A stretch of DNA of 64,000 nucleotides from Pseudomonas quebecensis (GCF_026410085.1 NZ_CP112866.1:1736001-1800000); one strand, 5' to 3'. Shown: positions 34,651 to 43,770, counted from the stretch's first letter. Numbers and translations are program-made. The notes: generated by a model from the letters alone, not told the origin.

Positions 34651-36866
34651 TCGATACTTTCCCTGGCGCTTTGCGCACCACTGCGTTTTGCCTGGCCACC
34701 GCCGTCACCCTCGGTGGCTGCGGGACCTTTCCCGAGCACCTGGATGCCGACCCGGCGCTGTTGCACGAGGCGCTGCAAGGCACCGGTTCGCAACGCCCGC
34801 CGGTGGCCCCGGCGGCTGAACAGGCACCGCTCGACAGCACCCAGCCCAGCGCGAAGACCCCGCCTCAGCGTCAACTGATCCGTGGCAATCAGTCCTTCGT
34901 CCGCTCGCCAAGTGCGGCGCCCGCCGGCCGCGAGGAGGGCGGGGGTGACATCGTGTTCAACTTCGCCGACCAGCCCATTGAAGCGGTGATTAACAGCGTG
35001 ATGGGCGACCTGTTGCACGAGAACTACAGCATCGCCCAGGGCGTGAAAGGCAACGTCAGTTTTTCCACCTCCAAACCGGTGAATAAGCAGCAGGCCTTGT
35101 CGATCCTCGAAACCCTGCTGTCCTGGACCGATAACGCCATGATCCGGCAAGGCAACCGCTACGTGATCCTGCCGGCCAACCAGGCGGTGGCGGGCAAGCT
35201 GGTGCCGCAGATGCGCGTGGCCCAGCCGTCCAGCGGCTTGTCGGCGCGCCTATTTCCGCTGCGCTATATCTCGGCCACCGAGATGCAGAAACTGCTCAAA
35301 CCGTTCGCCCGCGAAAATGCATTCTTGCTGGTGGACCCGGCGCGCAATGTGCTGAGCCTGGCCGGCACCCCGGAAGAGTTGGCCAACTACCAGGACACCA
35401 TCGACACCTTCGATGTGGACTGGCTCAAAGGTATGTCGGTGGGCGTGTTCGGCCTGCAACGCGCCTCGGTGGCCGAGCTGATGCCCGAGCTGCAAAAGAT
35501 GTTCGGCCCCGACAGCGGCATGCCGTTGGCGGGCATGGTGCGGTTCCTGCCGATCGAACGGACCAACTCGGTAGTGGCGATTTCCTCGCAACCGCAGTAT
35601 CTCAGCGAAGTCGGTGACTGGATCCACACCATCGACGAGGGCGGCGGCAACGAGCCGCAGATGTACGTGTATGACGTGCGCAACATGAAGGCCACCGACC
35701 TGGCCAAGTACCTGCGGCAGATCTACGGCACGGGCGCGATCAAGGACGACGCTCCGGCCAAGGTCGCCCCCGGTTTGCGCACCGCGACCTTGTCCTCGCC
35801 AGGCACCAACAGTACGTCCGGCAGCACGCCCGGCGGCCTGAGCAACAACCTCAATGGCAACCAACCCGCCGCAGAAGAAGAGGAGCAGGAGCCCGAAGCC
35901 GAGCAGGACAACGCCGAGCAGGTCACCAGCGAAGACGCCCCGGCCAAAAGCCTCGACGCCGGTACCCGCATCACCGCGCAAAAGAGCAGTAACCAACTGC
36001 TGGTGCGCACGCGCCCGGTGCAATGGAAAGAGATCGAATCGGCGATCAAGCGCCTCGATAACCCGCCGCTGCAAGTGCAGATCGAGACGCGCATCCTCGA
36101 AGTCAAACTCACCGGCGAACTGGACCTCGGCGTGCAGTGGTATCTGGGACGCCTGGCCGGTAATTCCACCAGCACCACCGTGGCCAACGCCGCCGGGAGC
36201 CAGGGTGCGCTGGGCGGTGGCGGGGCAGGGCTGGGGGCGACGGATTCATTGTTCTATTCCTTCGTCAGCTCCAACCTGCAGGTGGCGCTGCACGCTCTGG
36301 AAACCAACGGTCGCACCCAAGTGCTGTCGGCACCGTCGCTGGTGGTGATGAATAACCAGCCGGCGCAGATCCAGGTGGGCGACAACATCCCCATCAGCCA
36401 GACCACGGTGAATACCGGCACCTCCGATACCACCTTGAGCAGTGTTGAATATGTGCAGACCGGCGTGATCCTCGACGTGGTGCCGCGAATCAATCCGGGT
36501 GGCCTGGTGTACATGGATATCCAGCAGCAGGTCAGCGATGCCCAGGACCAGACGAGCAATGGCGACACGCAAAACAATCCACGCATCTCCACGCGCTCGG
36601 TATCGACCCAGGTGGCGGTGCAGAGTGGGCAGACGGTATTGCTCGGAGGGCTGATCAAGCAGGACAACGCCGAGAGTGTCAGTGCCGTGCCTTACCTCGG
36701 GAAAATTCCGGGGTTGCGCTGGCTGTTCGGCAACACCAGCAAATCCAAGGACCGCACCGAACTGATCGTGTTGATCACGCCAAGGGTCATCACCAGCAGC
36801 AGCCAGGCAAGGCAGGTGACGGATGATTATCGCCAGCAGATGCAGTTGCTGCGGCCGGCTCAATAA
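34647..36866 (+). CDS. gspD: Type II secretin GspD, probable lipoprotein (HxcQ-like)
   Basis: 739 residues from a TTG at 34647 that overlaps the previous stop (TTGA); no ATG fits. The N-terminus LATAVTLGGC has a lipobox with C25, so the secretin is probably self-targeted by a lipid, as known for P. aeruginosa HxcQ. N0 to N3 domains (about 95-440), an unusual acidic linker (EEEEQEPEAEQDNAEQ, about 412-427) and the C-terminal secretin domain (VPYLGKIPGLRWLFG, TELIVLITPRVI) follow. It forms the outer-membrane gate. Confidence 0.94.
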   Translation: MIDTFPGALRTTAFCLATAVTLGGCGTFPEHLDADPALLHEALQGTGSQRPPVAPAAEQAPLDSTQPSAKTPPQRQLIRGNQSFVRSPSAAPAGREEGGGDIVFNFADQPIEAVINSVMGDLLHENYSIAQGVKGNVSFSTSKPVNKQQALSILETLLSWTDNAMIRQGNRYVILPANQAVAGKLVPQMRVAQPSSGLSARLFPLRYISATEMQKLLKPFARENAFLLVDPARNVLSLAGTPEELANYQDTIDTFDVDWLKGMSVGVFGLQRASVAELMPELQKMFGPDSGMPLAGMVRFLPIERTNSVVAISSQPQYLSEVGDWIHTIDEGGGNEPQMYVYDVRNMKATDLAKYLRQIYGTGAIKDDAPAKVAPGLRTATLSSPGTNSTSGSTPGGLSNNLNGNQPAAEEEEQEPEAEQDNAEQVTSEDAPAKSLDAGTRITAQKSSNQLLVRTRPVQWKEIESAIKRLDNPPLQVQIETRILEVKLTGELDLGVQWYLGRLAGNSTSTTVANAAGSQGALGGGGAGLGATDSLFYSFVSSNLQVALHALETNGRTQVLSAPSLVVMNNQPAQIQVGDNIPISQTTVNTGTSDTTLSSVEYVQTGVILDVVPRINPGGLVYMDIQQQVSDAQDQTSNGDTQNNPRISTRSVSTQVAVQSGQTVLLGGLIKQDNAESVSAVPYLGKIPGLRWLFGNTSKSKDRTELIVLITPRVITSSSQARQVTDDYRQQMQLLRPAQ

Positions 36867-36999
36867 ACCAGGGCACAGGAATGCGGTCGACTGAAATGGC
36901 TTATGCAAGATTCCAGTGGTTTACGAGCCTCGTCTTTACTGCTCAATCCATTGAACACAGTCGTACACAAACGCAGGGCTTAAAAAACCATCGCCCGTC

Positions 37000-37501
37000 T
37001 TACCGGACGCGAAAATTGATCCTTGTCGGGGAGTTGACGTCTCGCCACTGCACGGCCGGAAAGTCGGTCAACGGGCTGCTCCCCACCGTATAGATCAGCG
37101 GTTTCCAGGGCGCCATGCGTGAGTCAGAAGGGTGTTCGGACGCCAGTCGACTGGCGTTAAGGAAACCCGCCGGCGTGCCATCCGCTACGCCGATCTGCCA
37201 CTTCACGCGGCCCTGCGGCAACTGTGCACTCAGTGTTACTTGCGCGCGCGTGCCCGGCATGATGTCGACAGTCCCTCGCGCCACTTCCAGTTCGTTCTGA
37301 TAGAGCGTGGTTTGGCAAACACGGGTTTGGGTCTCCACAAGACGCTATTGTTGATCTCGGACTTTTCCGACAAGGCTTTCAGGTTGTCGCTCGGAACTGC
37401 GCTGACTAACCTCCTGGCCGTCGCTGCCAATTCAGCGACCGGATTTGACCGTCCGCCTCGTAGTGCTCCTTTGCCAACACCGATTCAGGCGTTTTTTTCA
37501 C
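37000..37501 (-). pseudogene. Decayed gene of unknown family, two frameshifts
   Basis: Three successive minus-strand frames join into one plausible protein of about 165 residues: MKKTPESVLAKEHYEADGQI (GTG start at 37501), then SNPVAELAATARRLVSAVPS with DNLKALSEKSEINNSVL, then VETQTRVCQTTLYQNELEVA to INFRVR. The frame changes near 37,440 and 37,340. A run of seven T/A near the start is a slip-prone site. The last segment could be read alone as a 112-residue protein from GTG at 37338. Family not recognised. Confidence 0.45.
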
Positions 37502-37651
37502 GTCTGTTGTATCGTGTCGCGGCAGCTGTACGCGGGATACCTTAGGGTATGCCGGAGTTCCTACGAGCCGGTCGGTCAACCCGCGTATAGCTGCCACCCT
37601 ATTTCGTTTGACCGCGAATCGTGACGGCTCCATTCTCGTAGGAGTTCCACC

Positions 37652-37987
37652 ATGATTAAAGACAGTCCAAACCCCCCAGGCCCTCAAGACTTCGACTCCA
37701 GCACCCTGCACGACGTGGCCTACCGTGCGATCAACCATTACCTGAACCCTGAAAAACCAACACCCGAACCCAGCGACGGGCTCTTCACCCTGCGCGCTGA
37801 CCTGGACACGGAAACCTTGCTGGTCAACGCCTCCCAGGACTTGGCTTCCATCAACGAAATCGCCGCCCACCTCGCCTTCGAAATTGACGGGGCTCAGCGC
37901 AATGTAGCGTTGGGCCTATGCCGAATGCTCGAAGGTGTGCAACTGCTGGTGGACAAGGCGTTGGATAAAACCCACCCCGCCGCCTGA
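37652..37987 (+). CDS. DUF6124-like hypothetical protein
   Basis: 111 residues, TAGGAG 8 bases before the ATG. The pattern (TLHDVAYRAINHYLNPE, then LLVNASQDLASINEIAAHLA and VALGLCRMLEGVQLLVDKAL) matches a small protein family common in fluorescent pseudomonads, DUF6124. Soluble, helical, function unknown. A REP pair follows it. Confidence 0.85.
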   Translation: MIKDSPNPPGPQDFDSSTLHDVAYRAINHYLNPEKPTPEPSDGLFTLRADLDTETLLVNASQDLASINEIAAHLAFEIDGAQRNVALGLCRMLEGVQLLVDKALDKTHPAA

Positions 37988-38013
37988 AGAGCAATGATGC
38001 CGCTCGGTCCTCT

Positions 38014-38158
38014 GTGGCGAGCGGGCTTGTCGAATCGTCGCACCGCCCGCGTTGGGCTGCGCAGCAGCCCCAATAAGAGCACCGCAGTGTGCCAGGCAGC
38101 TCCGGGCTATGTTTTGGGGCTGCTGCGCAGCCCAACGCGGGGCAAGCCCGCTCGCCAC
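38014..38158. repeat. REP pair (BIME-like long inverted repeat)
   Basis: Two nested inverted repeats: a 16-mer GTGGCGAGCGGGCTTG (38014-38029) pairs with 38143-38158, and a 24-base arm (38048-38071) pairs exactly with 38116-38139. Each inner arm is itself partly palindromic around GGGCTGCGCAGC. This is the form of intergenic REP doublets mobilised by RAYT transposases in pseudomonads. The GCGGGCTTG core recurs at 22559-22588. Confidence 0.85.
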
Positions 38159-38209
38159 AGGTGGTTTATGTTGGCTCATGAAGGAACAGATCACTGGACT
38201 CTGCGCGTT

Positions 38210-39352
38210 CTACTTGTTGGCCTCGCCGTGCATCGGCCACATCTGTTCCCGCTGTGTCTGCCCGACCCACACCATGCCATGCATGAAGGTATCGCGCTCC
38301 TCGGGCGTGGTCAGCGGGAAGCTGGCGTATTGGGTGTGCGCCATGACCCGCAACTCCTCGAACCAGGCCTGTTTTTGCTGCTCGTCGCTGAAGGCCTGCC
38401 CCTCCAGAACATGGGTGGGCATCATCGTGGTCAGGTCCAGCGGCAGCGCGTCACGGGTGCTGAGGCGTGCGTTGATGTTTGACGTGCAAATCTCCACCGT
38501 AAGACCGGTGATACCCCTGGCCAGTAGCTTTTTCAGCGGTTTGATCTTGTGATGTGCAGCGAAGTTCGTGGACTTGAGCAAGGTGTTGTAGTGCGGTTTG
38601 AAATGGTTGATCAGCGCCGCTTCCGCCAAGGTGATCACCTCATCGCGGTTCAGTCGCACTGAGCGCAGCCGCTCGAAGTGCGCGTGCTCCTCCTGCTCGC
38701 TGGCAAGCGGGTCGAGGTTGAGGTCGCCGCCATTGCTGATCATTGTCCGGCCGTATTCGAAGCGATACAGCAGCAGCGAAATCTCCAGCTCCGGGTGGTT
38801 GGTCGAGGCCTCGGCCAGGATGCGTTGCAAGGTGGTGTGGTTGAGCAAACGGTCGACAGCGCTACGCGAATTGACTCGGCCGATACCCTGGCCGACGTAC
38901 AGCACGTCCATATCCCGGTGGTCGGCTTCAAGCGCACTGCTGGCGCTCGCGACCACGATATGCGCGGCGGTGGTGACCTGTCGTGAGGCAGTGATGATCT
39001 GCAAATGCGTGCCGTTTGGCGCAACGGTTACTTGTTCGATGGCATCGTGATCGTCCGGTGTGATCGGCGGGATGTCATAGCGAAAAGGCACGGACTGCAC
39101 CCCCAGCTCGTCCATCACCAGGAAACTGCCGTGGAGTGTGCGGTCGAGCAATTGAACGTCGTAGGGGTTGATCAGCACCCGGCGCCGCGCGGTGATGAGG
39201 TAGATATTACTGCCTGCAATCAGCTCGCGGTAACGGGCATCATCCTTGGCCCGATACAGGTCGGCGGGGGTGAGTACCGAGGGCGGGCTGGAGTAGAGAT
39301 GGGTGGCGCCTTCGGCGCTGAATTGGCGTAGGAGGGTGTTGATGTTCTGCAT
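38210..39352 (-). CDS. Hcp-linked hypothetical protein with GIY-YIG-like segment
   Basis: 380 residues, third gene of the set divergent from hcp, 25 bases after the membrane protein. No signal peptide or membrane helix. Residues about 148-185 read DVLYVGQGIGRVNSRSAVDR then LLNHTTLQRILAEAS, which fits the second half of a GIY-YIG nuclease motif (YVG, conserved Arg, LLNH). The N-terminal partner motif is weak. It could be a nuclease effector or a protein accompanying the effector; neither is shown. Confidence 0.65.
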   Translation of the reverse strand: MQNINTLLRQFSAEGATHLYSSPPSVLTPADLYRAKDDARYRELIAGSNIYLITARRRVLINPYDVQLLDRTLHGSFLVMDELGVQSVPFRYDIPPITPDDHDAIEQVTVAPNGTHLQIITASRQVTTAAHIVVASASSALEADHRDMDVLYVGQGIGRVNSRSAVDRLLNHTTLQRILAEASTNHPELEISLLLYRFEYGRTMISNGGDLNLDPLASEQEEHAHFERLRSVRLNRDEVITLAEAALINHFKPHYNTLLKSTNFAAHHKIKPLKKLLARGITGLTVEICTSNINARLSTRDALPLDLTTMMPTHVLEGQAFSDEQQKQAWFEELRVMAHTQYASFPLTTPEERDTFMHGMVWVGQTQREQMWPMHGEANK

Positions 39353-39377
39353 GGCTTGTCCTTGTTTGTGAGTGGGA

Positions 39378-39884
39378 TTACCACCATTTCCAGCGGCCTT
39401 GTTTTTTCAGGGTCGCGATGATGTCTTCGCGCTTGTGGCGGATGTCTACCATCTTGTGGCGCAGTTCGCGGCAGCGATTGCTGTTGAGGATCAACAGGCC
39501 GGTCAAGGGGCAGAGCAGGCAGATGGCGTAAAGGTAAGTGTTGGGGCGGTAGGCGATGGTGGGAAGTGCTACCAACAGGCAGATGAGGTATATCGCGACG
39601 TTTATCCAGACCCAATGGATGCGGCCGTAGAGCACTTCGTATTTGGCGAGGGCGAATACTGCGCCAAGTCCTGTAGCGCCGAAAAAAGATGTTTTGGTGG
39701 CAAAACCTGTGGGGCACGTCGAGAGATAAGTGAGCATTGCCAGGATTGCCGTCAATCCTATTGAGGCGCATGCGACAAGCAGGTCTGCTCCGATTACCGG
39801 CATGTACCGCTTGATTAATGTCCAAGGGTTTTCAATAAAGACGGCCGAGTAATATTCGTTTTTTATTCCGTTCTGCTTGCTCAC
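39378..39884 (-). CDS. Four-helix membrane protein, candidate immunity protein
   Basis: 168 residues with about four hydrophobic segments (about 29-50, 66-84, 92-109, 115-131) and a basic C-terminal tail (RHKREDIIATLKKQGRWKWW). Its start overlaps the stop of the 304-residue gene (ATGA), the usual layout of effector and immunity genes. Low-GC and rare codons compared with neighbours. A membrane immunity protein would fit a membrane-active toxin. Confidence 0.7.
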   Translation of the reverse strand: MSKQNGIKNEYYSAVFIENPWTLIKRYMPVIGADLLVACASIGLTAILAMLTYLSTCPTGFATKTSFFGATGLGAVFALAKYEVLYGRIHWVWINVAIYLICLLVALPTIAYRPNTYLYAICLLCPLTGLLILNSNRCRELRHKMVDIRHKREDIIATLKKQGRWKWW

Positions 39885-40795
39885 TGGCTGAGTTCCTCGT
39901 AGATGCCTATTGCGAGCGTCCTGACATTTCCGTTGGTTGCACTACTGGTGAAGCTAAGCGTCGCAGCCAGTACGTCCATAATGTGGGTAGCGGTTGCATG
40001 CTGCATCTTTGCGGCGCTGATACGCTTGGGGAGTCTGCCCTTGGCTTTTTCCAACTTGAGCAATTTGGGCGTTAACCTCGGGTCTCGAATGCTCAGCAAC
40101 TCATCATTGAGTTTAGCCCGCTCCTGGCGAGTCAATCCTTTGAGTGCTTGGCGGACGGATTTTCCGGATACGCTTGTGGTTGTAGTAATGGCTTTCACTG
40201 TGACTAACATCGAAGTTGAAACGCCCAGCAATGCCACTCCGTCCAGCACTACCGTTGCGTCTTGATACCAGGATTCGCTATCTAAATAATCATTGAATTC
40301 CGGGAAAGCGGCTTCTGACCCCGTTCGGAGGACACCAGCGATACACTGCGCCGTACCCGCCACCGCTGCGGCCTGACCCATGAAGGAAATCACCGCGCTC
40401 GTCCCAGCTGTAAAAGGCATCAGTGCAAAACCACTTGAAATCACCACCCAGCTCAGTATCGCCCCCGCACACGTCACCGCCGTATTCAACGCTTCACTCA
40501 CCAACCGCGATTCCCGCGGCTCATGCTCCAACATCCGCTTGAACTCCACCGGCCCTACATAGCGAGGCGCCTCACGCAACACCACCTTAATGGGCTGCAC
40601 ACTGCAAATCGCCTGGAACTCACGCAGCGTGACCACGTTGAAGCCCTCATCGATATACACCACGCCCGCACCAATCAGCGCCGGATCGCTGTCGATGGCG
40701 AAGAACAGTCGACGCAGGTCGATGCTGTTTTCAATGCGTTGGCGGGTAGTGTGGTGGGCCGAGGGAAATCCATCCTTGAGCAGGGCGGTTGTCAT
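39881..40795 (-). CDS. Candidate type VI effector encoded opposite hcp
   Basis: 304 residues. The N-terminal ~95 residues are soluble (MTTALLKDGFPSAHHTTRQR, YIDEGFNVVTLREFQAICS), then a strongly hydrophobic region about 100-165 (AILSWVVISSGFALMPFTAG, VISFMGQAAAVAGTAQCIAG) and a helical basic C-terminus. The hydrophobic hairpins suggest membrane insertion. The 3' third uses codons rarer than in the 5' part, suggesting an exchanged toxin end. Divergent from hcp across 187 bases and coupled to a membrane protein. I recall similar hcp-linked proteins in Pseudomonas but no proven activity. Confidence 0.65.
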   Translation of the reverse strand: MTTALLKDGFPSAHHTTRQRIENSIDLRRLFFAIDSDPALIGAGVVYIDEGFNVVTLREFQAICSVQPIKVVLREAPRYVGPVEFKRMLEHEPRESRLVSEALNTAVTCAGAILSWVVISSGFALMPFTAGTSAVISFMGQAAAVAGTAQCIAGVLRTGSEAAFPEFNDYLDSESWYQDATVVLDGVALLGVSTSMLVTVKAITTTTSVSGKSVRQALKGLTRQERAKLNDELLSIRDPRLTPKLLKLEKAKGRLPKRISAAKMQHATATHIMDVLAATLSFTSSATNGNVRTLAIGIYEELSQ

Positions 40796-40982
40796 TCCTT
40801 AACTCCTGGGTTTTTGGGGAGTCGAGAGAGTAAAGACGCAGCAGCGCAAATTAATGTCGGATGTTTCGTCTTTTCAAGACGGGCACTTCCCGATCCAGCT
40901 TTGCCATCTTGTGAGCGCCGTCTCGATTCGGGAACGGTGCGCCCCACGTCACTCCCGACGAACAACAGGACAAGGAACCAAC

Positions 40983-41471
40983 ATGGCAGTCGATATGTTT
41001 TTGAAACTGGGCGATATCAAGGGTGAATCACGGGACCAGGCCCATCGCGACGAGATTGATATCACCGAATGGGCGTGGGGGCTGTCGCAGACCGGGTCAA
41101 TGCATTCAGGCACCGGCGGGGGCTCGGGCAAGGTCAACATTGCCAACCTGAACCTGAAAAAGCCGCTGGATAAATCCAGCCCTAACCTGATGATGGCCTG
41201 CGCCAGCGGCAAGCATTATCCCGAAGCACGATTGGTGGTGCGCAAAGCGGGCGGTTCCAGCCCAGTGGAGTATCTGGTGATCACCCTGAAGGAAGTGATG
41301 GTGGTGTCCTACGGCACCGGTGCCAATAATCAGGACGATGTGCTCTTCGACAGCATCGCCTTGAATTTCGCCACCGTTGACGTCAGCTACCAAGCTCAGA
41401 AAGCCGATGGTGCCAAGGAGGGTGGGCCCGTGAGGTTCGGCTGGAATATCCGGCAGAACGTGAAGGCCTGA
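40983..41471 (+). CDS. hcp: Hcp, type VI secretion tube protein
   Basis: 162 residues from MAVDMFLKLGDIKGESRDQA; an ACAAGGAACC site precedes it. Hcp hexamers stack to form the tube that carries effectors. The conserved HRDEIDITEWAWG and the long extended loop (GTGGGSGKVNIANLNLKKPL) identify the family. No other structural T6SS genes lie nearby, so this is an orphan hcp island whose cargo is presumably the divergent genes. Confidence 0.96.
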   Translation: MAVDMFLKLGDIKGESRDQAHRDEIDITEWAWGLSQTGSMHSGTGGGSGKVNIANLNLKKPLDKSSPNLMMACASGKHYPEARLVVRKAGGSSPVEYLVITLKEVMVVSYGTGANNQDDVLFDSIALNFATVDVSYQAQKADGAKEGGPVRFGWNIRQNVKA

Positions 41472-41479
41472 AGTCGCTC

Positions 41480-42253
41480 TCATAGCGGCGAAGCACGGGC
41501 GGGTTGATGAAAATCAATCCCCACGTGGTTGGGTACGCCGCGTCCTCGCACCGCCAGTTGCACCGCGTCGTCGTTGATCCGGCGCCGCTGTGGCCAGAGC
41601 CAGGCGAGCACATCCGGGGCCAATTGGCCAATGCCGATAAAGCGTTCGACGCCGGGAATGCGATCGACCTGGATCAATTCCAAGTGGCGCGGTGCTCGGT
41701 CCAGGCCTGCCAGGGCGCGAATCAGGAACAGTTGATCGTAGGCGTCCGCTTCGCACCACAGTACGCTCGGTGCATCGTCGGCCAGGGCGTGCAGGTGCTG
41801 GTATTCGTTGTCGACCCGCTGCGCCACGGTGGTCAGATCCATGGCAAAGGTCTGGCTGATGAAGGCGCTGCGCAGGGCACGAAATTCCTCGGCGGGCAGG
41901 TCGCGTACCGGGCCCATGCACAGCGGATCGGTGAGCATACGGAACTGGCCCTGGAACCCGGCCAGTTGCAAGGTATGGGCGATGTCACTGCCGCAGCGCC
42001 AATGGGTGGTGCGGGCTTCGTCGCTGGCTTGGAAGTTGGGATGGCGTGCGGCGAAGTCGAGGGCGTCGACATGGGCCTTGAGTTTGGGCCAACTGCTGAA
42101 ACCCAATTGTTTGGCGATTTGCCATTGGGCCTGGGACAAGGTTGCGTGAGCGTCGTGGGCTTTCAGGCGCGTCAGCAGTTCCTTGGCGCGCTTGCGCTGC
42201 TGCTCAAGGTTGAGGCGGCCATCGGTGGTGGAGGTAACGGGACGTTGCGACAT
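41480..42253 (-). CDS. DUF1835-like protein
   Basis: 257 residues, convergent with hcp. The central part (THWRCGSDIAHTLQLAGFQG, LTDPLCMGPVRDLP) and the aspartate/glutamate pattern (SVLWCEADAYDQLFLIRALA) match DUF1835. An N-terminal region about 1-70 resembles small helical add-ons (LNLEQQRKRAKELLTRLKAH). Function unknown. Confidence 0.82.
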   Translation of the reverse strand: MSQRPVTSTTDGRLNLEQQRKRAKELLTRLKAHDAHATLSQAQWQIAKQLGFSSWPKLKAHVDALDFAARHPNFQASDEARTTHWRCGSDIAHTLQLAGFQGQFRMLTDPLCMGPVRDLPAEEFRALRSAFISQTFAMDLTTVAQRVDNEYQHLHALADDAPSVLWCEADAYDQLFLIRALAGLDRAPRHLELIQVDRIPGVERFIGIGQLAPDVLAWLWPQRRRINDDAVQLAVRGRGVPNHVGIDFHQPARASPL

Positions 42254-42434
42254 ACGAGCTCCTTGCGCTTACCTTTTCCGCTGTCAGGTGGGGAGTCGTA
42301 GAAATCGAGTGGGTGATGCGATGTCCTGGGCGCAGCCCTTTCCGCGGAAGGTGGCGTGGATCGCGCCAGGGCGCAAATATAGGCAGTGTGCCTGGCGATT
42401 GCAAGGCGGCCCTGGCGCGCAGGGCCGCTCTGGC

Positions 42435-43511
42435 TTACTGGTCCTGACGCGCGTCCAGGGTCTTCTGGTGCTCGGCCAGGAACGGTTGCTCTGCCGGGTC
42501 GAAGCGGTCGATCCCGGCGGTGAAACGGTGCCAGTACGGGTACAACGGCTGGCGCCGCGTGGCGGCTTCGATGCGGGAGGATTGTTCCTCGCTGAGTTTC
42601 AACTCGGTGGCCGCCAGGTTGTCGCGCAGGTGTTCCTCGGTGCGCGCGCCGACGATCAACGAGGTGATGCCCGGACGATCCTTGAGCCACGCCAGGCACG
42701 TACGCGCCACTGAAACGCCGTGCTCATCGCCCACGGCGGCGAGGGTTTCGATGATGTCCAGGGCGCGTTCCTGATCGTGCACATAGGGTTCCGGCCAATC
42801 GCTGCCCTGGCGGGTGTTGGCCGGCGGCTTGTGCCCACGGCGGGTCGAACCGGTCAGCAGGCCTTCGCCCATCGGTCCCCATACCAGGGTGCCTACGTGC
42901 TGATCGAGGGCCAGCGGCAGCAACTCATATTCGGCCTCGCGGGATTCCGGTGTGTAGTAGATCTGTTGCGTGATGGGTTTGAGCATGCCGTGCAACTCGG
43001 CTTTGCCCAGGGTTTTCATCATCTGCCAGGCCGTGAAGTTGCTGGTGCCGAAGTAGCGGATCTTGCCCGAGCCGACCAACAGCCGCAGGGCTTCGAGGGT
43101 CTCCTCGATGGGCGTCATGCCGTCCCAGTTGTGCAATTGATACAGGTCGATATGGTCGGTGCCGAGACGCTTCAGGCTGGCCTCGCACGCGCGAATCAGG
43201 TGATAGCGCGAGGAACCGGAGTTGTTCGGGTTGTTGTCCACCGGGCTGCGTCCCTTGGTGGCCAACAGGATGTCGTGACGCTTGTCGCCCAGGGCTTTGC
43301 CCACGACTTCTTCGGCCAGGCCGTGGGAGTAGAGGTCGGCGGTGTCGACCATGTTCACCCCGGCGTCGAACGCGATGTCGAACATACGCCTGGCCTGGGG
43401 CACGTCGACGGCGCCACATTTTTCAAACTCGGCGCGCCCGCCGAACGGCACGGTGCCCAGGATGATTTCGGACACCAGCAGACCCGAATGGCCCAGTTGT
43501 CGATATTGCAT
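42435..43511 (-). CDS. Aldo/keto reductase
   Basis: 358 residues from MQYRQLGHSGLLVSEIILGT, preceded by a strong AGGAGG. NADPH-dependent carbonyl reductase fold. The tetrad is visible: D (NMVDTADLYSHG), Y in the same motif, K (LLATKG) and H (LYQLHNWD). The C-terminal NADPH-binding part (IVGARTEEHLRDNL) is intact. Length and motifs suit the AKR branch that includes YajO/Tas-like enzymes; the substrate is unknown. Confidence 0.93.
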   Translation of the reverse strand: MQYRQLGHSGLLVSEIILGTVPFGGRAEFEKCGAVDVPQARRMFDIAFDAGVNMVDTADLYSHGLAEEVVGKALGDKRHDILLATKGRSPVDNNPNNSGSSRYHLIRACEASLKRLGTDHIDLYQLHNWDGMTPIEETLEALRLLVGSGKIRYFGTSNFTAWQMMKTLGKAELHGMLKPITQQIYYTPESREAEYELLPLALDQHVGTLVWGPMGEGLLTGSTRRGHKPPANTRQGSDWPEPYVHDQERALDIIETLAAVGDEHGVSVARTCLAWLKDRPGITSLIVGARTEEHLRDNLAATELKLSEEQSSRIEAATRRQPLYPYWHRFTAGIDRFDPAEQPFLAEHQKTLDARQDQ

Positions 43512-43636
43512 GTCGCCTCCTGCAAAAACGTTGAACGTGAAGTTCTGAGCCATGGGGGCCGCGATAGTTTGAATTTTTTACCTGAAATCGCGGTGCCGCC
43601 CCTGTGGCGGTGGGGCAGCCAACGCCCTTCAACTGA

Positions 43637-43666
43637 TTGACACCCTCACCGACATAGGTGTGTGAT
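43637..43666 (+). promoter_or_regulatory. Possible sigma-70 promoter for the glutathione transferase gene
   Basis: A perfect -35 TTGACA (43637-43642) is followed after 18 bases by TGTGAT (43661-43666), a weak -10. It lies about 105 bases upstream of the start, in the divergent gap from the reductase. Confidence 0.3.
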
Positions 43667-43770
43667 TGTTTCGCAGGGTGAAATGCTCGATTGTGAATCG
43701 TGGTGATTCCTCCGGCGGCGGCAGCGCTGGAAGATGGTCAGCGTTGCCCACCCCACTTTTGGAGCCTGTC

